This document shows positions 16,961 through 25,592 of a DNA stretch of 64,000 nt, piece by piece. The DNA is from Streptomyces sp. SID12488. Its GTDB lineage: Bacteria; Actinomycetota; Actinomycetes; Streptomycetales; Streptomycetaceae. A model generated the notes under the pieces. It was not told the DNA's origin. It did not search any database and saw nothing but the letters and a program-made list of their open reading frames with translations. Position 1 is the stretch's first letter; each line of letters opens with the position of its first letter. Location of the stretch: the NCBI RefSeq assembly GCF_010548275.1, contig NZ_JAAGLT010000006.1, forward strand, positions 124,001-188,000, given 5' to 3'. The translations under genes and the position numbers were made by a program.

Positions 16961-18595
16961 TCAGCTCACCGAGCCGATGCGCTCGACGCGCTCGTCGACG
17001 CCGTTACGGAGTTCACTGAGCGTCGTACCAGGCGGGGCCGTCTTCGGTGTGGAGGAGGGCGGCTGCGTCTCGTCCGCACAAGTCGTGCCCGAGGCCGGGA
17101 TCTTACGGTCCACCAGGTAGTTGATGACCGCGTCCGTCGCGCAGGCACTGCGCCCGAACGCCGTGTGCCCCTCTGCCTGGAAGGTGAGCAGCGAGGCATT
17201 GTCGAGCTGCCGGGACAGCGCCACCGCGTCCTGGTACGGGGTGTCCGGGTCGCCGGTGGTTCCGAGGACGAGGATCGGTGCCGAGCCCTTCGCCCGGTAG
17301 GAGCCGTCGTAGCGGCTGACGTGCTCGCCGGGCCACTGGACGCAGGCGGTGGCGTGCTGGTGGTCGTACGTGGGAGGTCCGTACGCCATCGCCGGGCCGA
17401 GCAGCGGCGCCGCCTTCGCGAAGGCCGTGACGTTCCGCTTCAGCAGACGCAGGTCGCGCGGGTACTCCCGGTCGACGCACTCGACAGCCACGTTCGGGCC
17501 CAGGAAGTCGAAGCTGGCCGGGGACGGTGGCCTCAGCAGGAAGGACGTGTTGTCCCGCAGCTGGGCCTTGCGCAGTGCCGCGCCGAACTCGGGCCAGATG
17601 ACCTTGCCCTCGTTGATGTTGAACATCAGCCGGTAGACCAGTGTGTAGCCGTTGGCCCGGCCGCCGTTCGCTGTCGGGACGGGGTTGGCGTCCAGGTCTG
17701 TCTTCAGCTTCTCGAAGGCCGCGCGCGGGTTGCCGTCGCCGAACCCGCAGGTGGCCTGATCGGCGGCGCACCAGTCCAGGAAGCGGCCCATCGCGCCGTC
17801 CAGCGCCAGGTACTGCGGCCGGTCGTAGGCGTAGGGGCGGTTGGCGTAGTGCACCGGGTCGTACGCGCCGTCGAGGGCCAGGGCTCGCACCCGCTTCGGG
17901 AACATGGCAGCGTAGACAGTGCCGATGTACGACCCGAACGACCGCCCGTAGTAAGTGAGTTGCTTCTCCCCGAGCGCCTCCCGCAGCAGGTCGATGTCCC
18001 GGGCGACGTATTCGGTGCCGATGTAGGGCAGCAGCTCGCCCGTGTTGTCCACGCAGGCCTGGTCGAATTCGGCGGCCTGGCGCAGCGCCGGCTCGAAGGC
18101 GTCCGGGCCGGGCACGCCCTTCGCCTCCGTGACGGCTCGCGTGTACCTCGCGTCGTCGAAGCAGGTCAGCGGCGAACTGCGGCCGACGCCGCGGACGTCG
18201 TAGCCGAAGACGTCGAAGGAGTCGCGCAGTGCGGCGGGCAGGTCCGCGTAGTTGTTCCGCACGAAGTCCACACCGGAGTTGCCGGGCCCTCCCGGCTGCA
18301 TGAACAGGGTGCCCTTGCGCTTCGTCTGATCCGCGGCCTGCTTACGGACCACCGCGAGAGTGATGGTCTTGCCGTGCGGCTTGCGGTAGTCGAGCGGAAC
18401 GTCGGCGTTCGCACACTCGAAGCCGCCCTGGCAGTCGGTCCAGGCGAGCGACGGCACGGGCGGCTTCTCGGACGGCTTCGACGAAGCCGCAACCTGGGTC
18501 GCCGTGCCCGTCACGGCAGCCATGAGTGCGGTCAGCGCGACTCCGACGGCTGCGAGCCGTCCGGAGTATCTCGGTTTGCGTCGTGGAGTGGTCAT
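16961..18595 (-). CDS. tap: secreted tripeptidyl aminopeptidase (alpha/beta hydrolase)
   Basis: 544 residues from ATG 18595 after GGAAGGAAAG. The signal peptide (RRKPRYSGRLAAVGVALTAL) ends near VAAS. Peptidase family S33/Tap: PGGPGNSG (residues 101-108) supplies the oxyanion region, Ser219 in YYGRSFGSYIG is the nucleophile, Asp lies in GTTGDPDTPY and His in FQAEGHTAFGRS of the C-terminal cap-like TAP domain. It removes N-terminal tripeptides from extracellular proteins and peptides. Streptomyces usually have several paralogues. Convergent with arsR, not in an operon. Confidence 0.9.
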   Translation of the reverse strand: MTTPRRKPRYSGRLAAVGVALTALMAAVTGTATQVAASSKPSEKPPVPSLAWTDCQGGFECANADVPLDYRKPHGKTITLAVVRKQAADQTKRKGTLFMQPGGPGNSGVDFVRNNYADLPAALRDSFDVFGYDVRGVGRSSPLTCFDDARYTRAVTEAKGVPGPDAFEPALRQAAEFDQACVDNTGELLPYIGTEYVARDIDLLREALGEKQLTYYGRSFGSYIGTVYAAMFPKRVRALALDGAYDPVHYANRPYAYDRPQYLALDGAMGRFLDWCAADQATCGFGDGNPRAAFEKLKTDLDANPVPTANGGRANGYTLVYRLMFNINEGKVIWPEFGAALRKAQLRDNTSFLLRPPSPASFDFLGPNVAVECVDREYPRDLRLLKRNVTAFAKAAPLLGPAMAYGPPTYDHQHATACVQWPGEHVSRYDGSYRAKGSAPILVLGTTGDPDTPYQDAVALSRQLDNASLLTFQAEGHTAFGRSACATDAVINYLVDRKIPASGTTCADETQPPSSTPKTAPPGTTLSELRNGVDERVERIGSVS

Positions 18596-18955
18596 GCTTT
18601 CCTTCCCCGTGGGTCAGCATTTCGCCAAGCGCTCACTGTGCAGCGTGAGTTCGGCTATCTGAACAGACGGAAAAGAAGCGAGAACGGTGCCACGCCGATC
18701 AAATTTTCTTCGCCTTCCACCCCACTGGAGGCAACACATGACATGAGGCGACGCACACCCCCGGGTCGAACCGTTGTCGCCCTCTACCCGCTGCCACCCT
18801 GGTCAACGGCGGCCTGCTGTCACCTCGGGACCGCGAACTGCCAACACTGCGCGCGACCTTGCGCGGCAGGTCCGGGTGCTCGTGGTCCCACCACTACAAG
18901 ACCGCGCAGTCCGTCGGCAGAACCGTACAGCCGGACGACCGCCTCGGTCGGAGCG
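18596..18955. other. intergenic region
   Basis: 360 bases upstream of the peptidase gene and downstream of the PPK2 gene. Slightly AT-richer around 18640-18740, consistent with the peptidase promoter. No supported gene. Confidence 0.4.
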
Positions 18956-19912
18956 TCAGGTGGATTCGGGGTGGCTGCCAGGCCCGCTGGTGCGAACGGC
19001 CAGAGGAGTGGGCGAGAGAACGGTGTCCTCCTCGCCGGGCTCCAGGAGGGTGTTGGCGGCGCCGACGATGAGCGGGTCGGGGGTGCCGACCGCCTCGGGA
19101 TCCTTGCTGGTGTAGTCGATGCGGGACAACAGGCTGCGCATGGCTTCCAGCCTGGCACGGCGTTTGTCGTTGCTCTTGACGACGGTCCACGGGGCGCGTT
19201 CGGTGTCGGTGGCGCGGAACATGTCGACCTTGGCCCCGGTGTAGTCGTCCCACTGGTCGAGCGAGGCCAGGTCGGTGGGCGACAGTTTCCACTGGCGCAC
19301 CGGGTCGACCTGCCGGATGGCGAATCGGGTGCGCTGCTCGGCGCGGGACACGGAGAACCAGAACTTGACCAGCAGGATGCCGTCGTCGACGAGCATCCGC
19401 TCGAAGGCCGGGCACTGCTCGAGGAACAGCTCGTACTGGTCCTTCGAGCAGTAGCCCATCACACGCTCCACACCGGCCCGGTTGTACCAGGAGCGGTCGA
19501 AGAAGACGATCTCTCCGGCTGTCGGCAGATGTTGGACGTACCGCTGGAAGTACCACTGCCCCGACTCCTGCTCGGTGGGCTTGTCCAGGGCCACAACCCG
19601 TGCGCCGCGGGGGTTGAGGCGCTCGGTGAGGCGTTGGATGGTGCCGCCCTTGCCCGCCGCGTCCCGCCCTTCACACACGACGATCACGCGTGCGCCGGTG
19701 TCCTTGACCCACCGCTGGAGTTTGAGCAGCTCGATCTGCAGGACGCGCTTGACCCGCTCGTACTCGACGCGGCCGACCTTGCGGCCGTAGGGGTGGTTCT
19801 CGCGCCAGCTCTTGAGGGGGCGGCCGGCCCCGTCCAGCAGGATCGGTCGCTCTTCTCGGCTGGTGTCCACGGTCAGCCCGTCCAACAGCCTGTCGGCCTG
19901 TTCACCGTTCAT
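18956..19912 (-). CDS. ppk2: polyphosphate kinase 2
   Basis: 318 residues from ATG 19912 (GGGGAG upstream). Cytoplasmic PPK2 that transfers phosphate between polyphosphate and nucleotides. Walker A GRDAAGKGG (residues 82-90), Walker B FFDRSWYNR (Asp139) and the lid-region Arg pattern are intact. The full-length single-domain form is that of class I PPK2 (ADP/GDP phosphorylating). The C-terminal ~35 residues (TPDPLIVGAANTLLEPGEED ...) extend beyond the core. Monocistronic by spacing. Confidence 0.93.
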   Translation of the reverse strand: MNGEQADRLLDGLTVDTSREERPILLDGAGRPLKSWRENHPYGRKVGRVEYERVKRVLQIELLKLQRWVKDTGARVIVVCEGRDAAGKGGTIQRLTERLNPRGARVVALDKPTEQESGQWYFQRYVQHLPTAGEIVFFDRSWYNRAGVERVMGYCSKDQYELFLEQCPAFERMLVDDGILLVKFWFSVSRAEQRTRFAIRQVDPVRQWKLSPTDLASLDQWDDYTGAKVDMFRATDTERAPWTVVKSNDKRRARLEAMRSLLSRIDYTSKDPEAVGTPDPLIVGAANTLLEPGEEDTVLSPTPLAVRTSGPGSHPEST

Positions 19913-20048
19913 GACACCACTCCCCGATGAGCCTGTGTGCTGAGTACTGGTGTATGCGCCCTTCGGCTGTCCGGGCAGGATCCGGCTCCAGCCATGGAGA
20001 CTTCACCTGCCCCGGACAGTCGCGCCGATCGGCATGGCCTCGGCGAGG

Positions 20049-20291
20049 TCAGAAGGGCATGCGGCGGCGGGTGCGACGACCGGCCGAGCCGCTGCGGCCC
20101 ACGGCGCGGGAACTCGTGTGGAACGGCTTACTGAAGATCCGGCCCAGGATGCCGGGCGCCTTGCCGCCGGCCCGCGCGCCGACGCCGAGCGTACGCTGCG
20201 TGCCGCGTTCGGGATGGCGGGAGAAGCGCGGGACGAAGAAGGCCAGCACGGCCAGGACCACACATACTCCGATGACTGCGGCGATGATCAT
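20049..20291 (-). CDS. small single-pass membrane protein (DUF6411-like)
   Basis: 80 residues from ATG 20291, preceded by GAGGAGCTGACTC. One N-terminal membrane helix (MIIAAVIGVCVVLAVLAFFV), then a basic cytoplasmic tail (ARAGGKAPGILGRIFSKPF ... GRRTRRRMPF). Matches a Streptomyces-wide family that I recall as DUF6411; function unknown. Confidence 0.78.
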   Translation of the reverse strand: MIIAAVIGVCVVLAVLAFFVPRFSRHPERGTQRTLGVGARAGGKAPGILGRIFSKPFHTSSRAVGRSGSAGRRTRRRMPF

Positions 20292-20457
20292 GAGTCAGCT
20301 CCTCGTTCTGGTCGGGAGAACAACGAGTGCCCCGTCACGATCCCTCTATGTGTCTGGCGCCCTTGGCGGCTTCTGCCGCAGCGGTGTTCCCCGAATCGCA
20401 GGGGGCAGTGTTCGGCGGCGCAGGTAGGTTGGTGGCCACCGACCCAGGAGATGCCCC

Positions 20458-21294
20458 GTGCCCGGCCGCCCCAGCGTTCTGTTCGTGACCGATCTCGCCT
20501 ACCAGGCCCGGGGGCGGCGTTACTGCGACGAGGACATCTTCCTGTCGTCGCGGCTGCGGAACGACTTCGAGATCGCTTTGTGCCACCCGCTGGATGCCGC
20601 CGCTCTCATGGACGCCTTTGACGCGGTTGTGGTCCGCAACAGCGGCCCTGTGCTGCACTACCAGAAGGAGTACGACGCTTTCCGGGACCAGGCCGCAGCG
20701 CGTGGCACCCGGGTCTACAACCCGCTGTCCGGCCGGGCCGATATGGCCGGCAAGCAGTACCTGCTGGACCTGACCGCAGCCGGATACCCTGTCATCCCCA
20801 CCGTCGACCGGCCCCAGGACCTCGGCGCGCTGCCCGGGACCGACCAGTACGTGGTCAAGCCGAAGGCAGGGGCGGACTCCATCGGCCTCAGCTTCGTCTC
20901 CCGCGACCAGCTGGACGGCCTCCACTACGGCGACATCCTGGTTCAGCCCCGCATCGACTTCCGCTATGAGGTGTCGTTCTACTACGTCGACGACGCCTTC
21001 CAGTACGCCCTCCACGCCCCCGACCCCGACCGGCGCTGGGTCCTTGAGCCCTACCAGCCCACGGAAGCCGATCTCGGTTTCGCCCGCCGCTTCATCGACT
21101 GGAACACCCTCGATCACGGCATCCAGCGCGTGGACGCCTGCCGTACCCAGGAGGGCGACCTTCTCCTGGTCGAGCTGGAAGACCTCAACCCCTACCTGTC
21201 CCTGGACCGTGTCGACGACCCGACCCGTGACACCTTCGTCGCCAGCATGACAACCTCCATCCACCGGTTCCTGGGCGTCTCACCCCGCACCTGA
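20458..21294 (+). CDS. ATP-grasp-fold ligase-like protein
   Basis: 278 residues from GTG 20458, seven bases after AGGAG. Three-part layout as in ATP-grasp enzymes: an N-terminal Rossmann-like part (RPSVLFVTDLAYQARG), a lid/ATP-binding part (PGTDQYVVKPKAGADSIGL), and a C-terminal metal-binding part ending GDLLLVELEDLNPYLSLD, where Glu/Asn would hold Mg2+ as in the family E-x-N motif. Length fits small stand-alone ATP-grasp ligases; the acid and amine substrates are unknown. It is solitary, with no peptide or carrier gene nearby. Confidence 0.8.
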   Translation: MPGRPSVLFVTDLAYQARGRRYCDEDIFLSSRLRNDFEIALCHPLDAAALMDAFDAVVVRNSGPVLHYQKEYDAFRDQAAARGTRVYNPLSGRADMAGKQYLLDLTAAGYPVIPTVDRPQDLGALPGTDQYVVKPKAGADSIGLSFVSRDQLDGLHYGDILVQPRIDFRYEVSFYYVDDAFQYALHAPDPDRRWVLEPYQPTEADLGFARRFIDWNTLDHGIQRVDACRTQEGDLLLVELEDLNPYLSLDRVDDPTRDTFVASMTTSIHRFLGVSPRT

Positions 21295-21304
21295 GCGGCA
21301 CACC

Positions 21305-21680
21305 GCCGGTCACCTCGACTGACGCCGGCAGGTGCGCAGGCGGTGATGGTTCCGGCGTGCAGGTCGACTTGATCGGTTCACTCCGCCTGCGGTGCCACCG
21401 GAACTCCGGTGCAGGGTGAATCCGGCGGTCACCGTGTCGAGATCCCTGAGCAGATGGAGTGCGACGTTGGTGAGGCGGGCAGTCGGCTGGCATCGACGGC
21501 ATTGATCCAGGCGGGGAGCGTGGAGCCGAGGCGGATGGCGAGGGCCTCACCGAAGTAGCGGACATTTTCGGCACCGGTGTCCCATTCGGGGCAGCCGGCC
21601 AGGACGTCCCTCGGGTCGGCGCGCTCTGCCTCGCTCAAAGTCGCGGGGTGACGGGTGCCAGCCGGTGACCTTTCGTACAC
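21305..21680 (-). pseudogene. remnant of an ISL3-family transposase
   Basis: The first frame, from 21680, reads RDVLAGCPEWDTGAENVRYF then GEALAIRLGSTLPAWINAV, which aligns with the C-terminal third of ISL3 transposases. Near 21475 the frame changes and the neighbouring frame continues with LHLLRDLDTVTAGFTLHRS then SGGTAGGVNR, the decayed form of the family segment ending in a GAVEGHVNR-type motif. About 100 of ~420 residues survive and no terminal inverted repeats are visible. It abuts the last gas-vesicle gene. Confidence 0.7.
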
Positions 21681-22022
21681 TCAGTAGTGCCCCTCCTGTC
21701 GCGGCAGGAGGGGGCCGAGTGGGCCGAGGTCGAGGTTCAGGTCTTCGGGGCTCAGTCCGTAGCGCTCGCGCAGTTCGGTCATGCGGTCGTCGAGGATCAT
21801 GAGCGTCATGCCGATGCGTTCCTCCTGTTCCTCGGTCAGGTCGTTCTTTTCGACCCGGCGGATGGCCTGCCGTTCCATGAGCTGTCGCAGCAACTCCACG
21901 ACGGTGAGCACCAGTCGGACGAGGTCGCGTTCGACCGTGTCCTTGTCCAGGTCGAGGCGTCGGGCCGCGGACTCTCCGGGGTGGGGTGCCGTCCCGGGTC
22001 CGGGCTCGCCGTGTGATGTCAC
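21681..22022 (-). CDS. gvpK: gas vesicle protein GvpK
   Basis: 113 residues from GTG 22022; GTGA overlaps the gvpS stop. The family core is clear: RRLDLDKDTVERDLVRLVLT, VVELLRQLMERQAIRRVE and GLSPEDLNLDLGPLGPLL. GvpK is a minor cytoplasmic assembly factor whose family occurs only with gas-vesicle genes. Last gene of the operon. Confidence 0.95.
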   Translation of the reverse strand: MTSHGEPGPGTAPHPGESAARRLDLDKDTVERDLVRLVLTVVELLRQLMERQAIRRVEKNDLTEEQEERIGMTLMILDDRMTELRERYGLSPEDLNLDLGPLGPLLPRQEGHY

Positions 22023-22204
22023 GTCAGGATTCCTTCCGAGGCCGCCTCGACCGAGGTGAGCAGGGCACGCAGGGAGATGCGGACCAGTTCCACGTCGGCG
22101 ATGCAGAGGCTGAGGTCTCCCGTGATGACGACACCGCCGGCGAGGAGCCGGTCGAGGAGATCGACCAGAGCGACCTCCGCGTGGGGCAGGCCACCGGCCG
22201 TCAC
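22019..22204 (-). CDS. gvpS: gas vesicle GvpA-like minor protein GvpS
   Basis: 61 residues from GTG 22204, overlapping the gvpL stop as GTGA. It is a short GvpA/J/M-fold protein: LVDLLDRLLAGGVVITGDLS followed by ADVELVRISLRALLTSVE, with no tail. Minor shell or nucleation component in actinomycete gvp clusters. Confidence 0.9.
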   Translation of the reverse strand: MTAGGLPHAEVALVDLLDRLLAGGVVITGDLSLCIADVELVRISLRALLTSVEAASEGILT

Positions 22205-23046
22205 GGCGTTGTCTGCGGGATCGCGGGGTCCGTCGTTTCGGCCTGTTCCGGTGGGGGCGAGGCGAAGGAGTACGGGGCCCAGGGTCCGGTGATCTCAAGT
22301 CGGACGCCGGCAGTCCCGGCGGCGAGCACTTCCACGCGGTCCTGGAAGCTCCGCGTGTGCTTTCGCGGGACGAGGTAGGCCGCGTTGACGACGTTCTCCC
22401 CCGGTTTCGCGGACAGGGTGGCCGGCTGGGGACGATGGTGCCGTACGTCACTGGCCAGGTTCGCTTCCGCGAGCATACGGTCCACCCGTGCGCCGAGGTC
22501 GGCGGCCGTCCGAAGGGCCAGGTCGTGGCCGTCCCGGCTTGTGCGGCGCGCACGAAGGTAGTCACGCCCGGAGCGTGGCCGGTCTCCCGGGGACGGGGTG
22601 GCGGTCGGCGGGTGGGCGTAGATCTTGACGCCCCATTCGTCGTGGCCCTCCAGCCGGTTCAAGGTGCTACGGAAGTGGCCGGCGTCGGCGTGCAGACGTC
22701 GCAGCAGGCTGCCGTCGTCGATGTACACCGTGGCCAGCCGGAGGGGTAGTACCGCCGTTCGGGCGGCCAGGGCGGCGATCACCTGGTGATGGTCGCGGGC
22801 CAGGCGTTCCAGGTCGTTGATGTCGTCGAGCCGCTGCGCGATGGCCTCTTCGGTGAAGGCTTCGGCGGGTACGTCGCTGACGACTGCGGCTGTGCCGGCA
22901 CCGCGCAGGATCCGTACCGGGAGCCCGTCGACGCCGCTCAGGTCTCGGACGGCCAGCTCGGCCGCCTCGTTCCGCAGCAGTACCGCGTACGCGTAGACCG
23001 CGTCGGTGAGGTCTGCCGGAGGCGCGGTGTCGTGCTCAGAGATCAT
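22201..23046 (-). CDS. gvpL: gas vesicle protein GvpL (GvpF/L family)
   Basis: 281 residues from ATG 23046, which overlaps the gvpJ end by 11 bases. GvpF/L signature: AVYAYAVLLRN at the N-terminus, AARTAVLPLRLATVYIDDGS in the middle and a terminal TGPWAPYSFAS. The family binds GvpA and acts in assembly. A Pro/Arg-rich insertion (residues ~145-175) and a short C-terminal tail after PYSFAS distinguish it from GvpF in the same operon. Confidence 0.93.
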   Translation of the reverse strand: MISEHDTAPPADLTDAVYAYAVLLRNEAAELAVRDLSGVDGLPVRILRGAGTAAVVSDVPAEAFTEEAIAQRLDDINDLERLARDHHQVIAALAARTAVLPLRLATVYIDDGSLLRRLHADAGHFRSTLNRLEGHDEWGVKIYAHPPTATPSPGDRPRSGRDYLRARRTSRDGHDLALRTAADLGARVDRMLAEANLASDVRHHRPQPATLSAKPGENVVNAAYLVPRKHTRSFQDRVEVLAAGTAGVRLEITGPWAPYSFASPPPEQAETTDPAIPQTTP

Positions 23047-23401
23047 CGGGTTCCTTCAACCGGGCGTTGAGCGACTGGAGTTCGGCACGAAGGCGTGCGT
23101 TCTCGGCGGCGAGTTCCGCTGTGCGGGCGGGGTCGGGTGACGGGGCGGGACGTACGGCGCGGGAGGACAGCGTCGGGTCGTGCTCCCACCAGTCGATGCC
23201 CATCTCGCGCGCGGTGTCGACGGAGACGACGAGCAACCGCAGTTTGATGGTGAGGAGTTCGATGTCGAGCAGGTTGATCTTGATGTCCCCTGCGATCACG
23301 ACCCCTTTGTCGAGGACGCGTTCCAGAATGTCGGCCAGATTGCCTGCGCCGCCCGGTTGGGGCGACAAGGCGCCTGACCGCCGCGTGAGAGCGTCGGTCA
23401 C
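23036..23401 (-). CDS. gvpJ: gas vesicle protein GvpJ with coiled-coil tail
   Basis: 121 residues from GTG 23401 (GTGA overlap with gvpG). GvpA-like core at residues ~20-75 (LADILERVLDKGVVIAGDIK, LLDIELLTIKLRLLVVSVDT) followed by a short coiled coil (RTAELAAENARLRAELQSLN). The tail is not found in GvpA and is typical of GvpJ, a minor tip component. Confidence 0.92.
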   Translation of the reverse strand: MTDALTRRSGALSPQPGGAGNLADILERVLDKGVVIAGDIKINLLDIELLTIKLRLLVVSVDTAREMGIDWWEHDPTLSSRAVRPAPSPDPARTAELAAENARLRAELQSLNARLKEPDDL

Positions 23402-23685
23402 TGAGGACCTTCCTGTAGTGCCGGACCGTCGGAGCCGGCCGAATCCTCGCCGCTGCCGGTCGTGATCTGTTCCAGACGATCCAGGAGTTCGTCCTCCCGA
23501 AGGCTGAACTCCTCCTCGGTGATACGGCCGGCCAGCAGATCAGTCTCCAGTTCGGCCAGCTCACGGTGGATGGGGGCCGGGTCGGCGTACTGCCGCTCCG
23601 CTTCCTGCACCACCTGTTCCAGCACCCAGCCGACCCCGCGCAGCGGAGCCAGTGGCAGTCCGAGCAGGCCACTCAGCAGACCCAT
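23398..23685 (-). CDS. gvpG: gas vesicle protein GvpG
   Basis: 95 residues from ATG 23685. Begins MGLLSGLLGLPLAPLRGVGW, then a helical region (ELAELETDLLAGRITEEEFS), which is the GvpG pattern. Assembly factor that binds GvpF/L family proteins in other systems. Confidence 0.92.
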   Translation of the reverse strand: MGLLSGLLGLPLAPLRGVGWVLEQVVQEAERQYADPAPIHRELAELETDLLAGRITEEEFSLREDELLDRLEQITTGSGEDSAGSDGPALQEGPQ

Positions 23686-23755
23686 TACGGCGGTCTCCTT
23701 CCGGTCGGGAGGTGTCGGTGGTGGTGGGGAGAGGTGCGGCTACGCGGTTACACGG

Positions 23756-24469
23756 TCAGACAAAGCTGTAGGGCGGAAGAGGTCCGGTCACCCGGAGTTC
23801 CAGCCCGTGCCCGAGGCTCTCGGCGATCTGGCCCACGGACGCGGCGAACGCGTCGGCCCGTCCGCGTTCGATCAGCAGGCTCAGGTTCAGGAACACCTCA
23901 CCCGTCGGATCACCGGCGGCGGTGCGGTGAGCCAGCGGCTCCAGTCGGCGGGTGATGTCCAGGGCGTGCTGCGCCTGCAGTGCCTCGACCCCGGCTGCGA
24001 CGACCGTACCGAGGGCCACCTGGTCGTCGTGCGAGCCTGCGCCGTCCCGCGTGAGGGCGCTCAGGCGTCGGGCTTCCGCACTGTCCCGCAGGACATCGCG
24101 CAGGGCGGTGTCCTCGTCCTGCAGGGCCTTGACATTGAATTCGACGCGATCCCCGACCTCTCGGAGCCGCTCGGTGAACAACGACTCCTGGTCCGCCAGC
24201 GCGCGGCGCACCGCGCCGTCGTCGGGGGCGAGTGTGCCGAAGCGCAGGGGTAGCACGGCGCCTGCGGCCCCGAGCATCAACAGCACGTTCTGATGGGCGA
24301 TCAGATCTCGTCGTTTGGCGCGTAGTTGTGCCGGTGCCTCGCTGACGACGGCGGCCACCCGGGCGGCGCGCACCGCCCTCAGGGGTGCGGGCGAGGCCCC
24401 GATTCCGGTGGCACCGTCGACGGGCAGCGGATGGTCCGCGTCCGTGACCGCATACAGGTAGAGCGGCAT
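23756..24469 (-). CDS. gvpF: gas vesicle protein GvpF
   Basis: 237 residues from ATG 24469, three bases after the gvpA stop. MPLYLYAVTDADHPLP, the central GAVLPLRFGTLAPDDGAV and the terminal TGPLPPYSFV are the GvpF/L family landmarks. GvpF associates with monomeric GvpA and is thought to guide its addition to the growing shell. Without the loop insertion of GvpL. Confidence 0.94.
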   Translation of the reverse strand: MPLYLYAVTDADHPLPVDGATGIGASPAPLRAVRAARVAAVVSEAPAQLRAKRRDLIAHQNVLLMLGAAGAVLPLRFGTLAPDDGAVRRALADQESLFTERLREVGDRVEFNVKALQDEDTALRDVLRDSAEARRLSALTRDGAGSHDDQVALGTVVAAGVEALQAQHALDITRRLEPLAHRTAAGDPTGEVFLNLSLLIERGRADAFAASVGQIAESLGHGLELRVTGPLPPYSFV

Positions 24470-24472
24470 TCG

Positions 24473-25378
24473 TCAGACCTCCCCGCCCTGTTGTCCCTTG
24501 CCGCCGCCCCGGGTCCTGCCGCGTGCGGTGGTGGGAGCCTGCTCGGGTCCGGCCGCGGTCGTACCCGAGGCGTCGACACCTTCCTGCGCGGCGGGCGCCG
24601 TCGTCTGCTCCACGGCACCGATCTCGGCGGCGCCGTACACCACGGGATTCGCCACGGGGACCGCGAGTCCGGCCGCCGGGACCACAGTGCTCATCCCGGT
24701 CGCCGCTGCCGGGGCGACGGCCCCCACCACCGTGCCGGCCGTCTGCCCCACCGTGCCGACCAGCCCCCCGACCGTCGGCGCCACACCGCCGACCAGCCCC
24801 CCGACCGTCGGCGCCACACCGCCGACCAGCCCCCCGACCGTCGGCGCCACACCGCCGACCAGCCCCCCGACCGTCGGAGTGAGGGCGCCCACGACGCCAC
24901 CGACCGTCTGTCCGACCGTACCGAGTGCCTGCCCCACCGTCTGTCCTACCGTCTGTCCCAGGTTCCCGACGACCGGGACCGCCGCACCGGTGCCGGACGG
25001 CCAGGCGGTGACCGGCTGCCCCTGCGTGACGACACCGCCGGGAGCAGGAGCTGCCGCGAAGCTCGGCGTACCGACCACCTGACCTCCGGATGCCACGGCA
25101 GTGGGCAGGCCCGGCGCGAACACCGCGGGCGCCGCCACCACGGGAGTACCGCGGTTCTCCAGGTCGAGGCGGTTGGTCGCCGCCGCGAAGCGCAGGTAGG
25201 TGTCGACGCTGGCGATGACAATGCGGATGTCGATACGCAGGACCTCGATGCCGATCACCGACACCCGGATGAAGACATCGATCACGAGGCCGCGGTCAAG
25301 GATCAGGTCAAGGATGTCGTAGAGGCCTCCGTCGGTCTTCTGGGCGCGGGGAGCGGCGGTCTGGGTCAGCACGGTCAT
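24473..25378 (-). CDS. gvpA: gas vesicle structural protein GvpA with a ~225-residue elastin-like extension
   Basis: 301 residues from ATG 25378 (AGAGGGAA upstream). The shell-forming core is residues ~17-75: GLYDILDLILDRGLVIDVFI, GIEVLRIDIRIVIASVDTYL, with the conserved ERD/ILD helix patterns. Ordinary GvpA is 70-80 residues and Streptomyces forms about 140. Here the core is followed by a Gly/Val/Pro/Ala-rich tail: a Pro-rich part (80-135), Val-Gly repeats (136-165), 11-residue repeats PTVGGLVGGVA (168-211), an Ala/Pro/Val part and a basic end (TTARGRTRGGGKGQQGGEV). No in-frame stop or indel is present, so the tail is read through. Its location on the wall surface and function are unknown. 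Confidence 0.9.
   Translation of the reverse strand: MTVLTQTAAPRAQKTDGGLYDILDLILDRGLVIDVFIRVSVIGIEVLRIDIRIVIASVDTYLRFAAATNRLDLENRGTPVVAAPAVFAPGLPTAVASGGQVVGTPSFAAAPAPGGVVTQGQPVTAWPSGTGAAVPVVGNLGQTVGQTVGQALGTVGQTVGGVVGALTPTVGGLVGGVAPTVGGLVGGVAPTVGGLVGGVAPTVGGLVGTVGQTAGTVVGAVAPAAATGMSTVVPAAGLAVPVANPVVYGAAEIGAVEQTTAPAAQEGVDASGTTAAGPEQAPTTARGRTRGGGKGQQGGEV
24756..24877 (-). repeat. 33-bp tandem repeats encoding the GvpA tail
   Basis: Three identical 33-bp units (24756-24788, 24789-24821, 24822-24854) plus a 23-base partial fourth copy. Perfect identity at the DNA level points to recent expansion or gene-conversion-like maintenance. They are in frame and give 11-residue protein repeats. Confidence 0.95.
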
Positions 25379-25592
25379 CGGTGAGGTTCCCTCTCATGAG
25401 GTGGGGGCGAGGGTGTACGGGGCGGGCGCCGGCGGTGAGCTCCCGGACCGGCGCAACCGGGTCGGAGGAATGGGCGCGGCAGACCTGGACACTGCGGCAG
25501 CGGTCCAGGCAGTCGTGCCCAGGGGTCCCCGTCACGCGAAAGGAGACGACGGACCGGTATGTCGGTCACTGCGCGAGCCGTCTCACACGCCG

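Noticed and set aside
17165..19930. Very long open frame (over 900 codons) on the plus strand
   Set aside because: It is antisense to the peptidase and PPK2 genes, both with clear motifs, and its translation is low-complexity without a domain.
24756..24877. Regular 33-bp direct repeats that could suggest a CRISPR array
   Set aside because: The units are adjacent with no spacers, are in frame inside gvpA and encode protein repeats.
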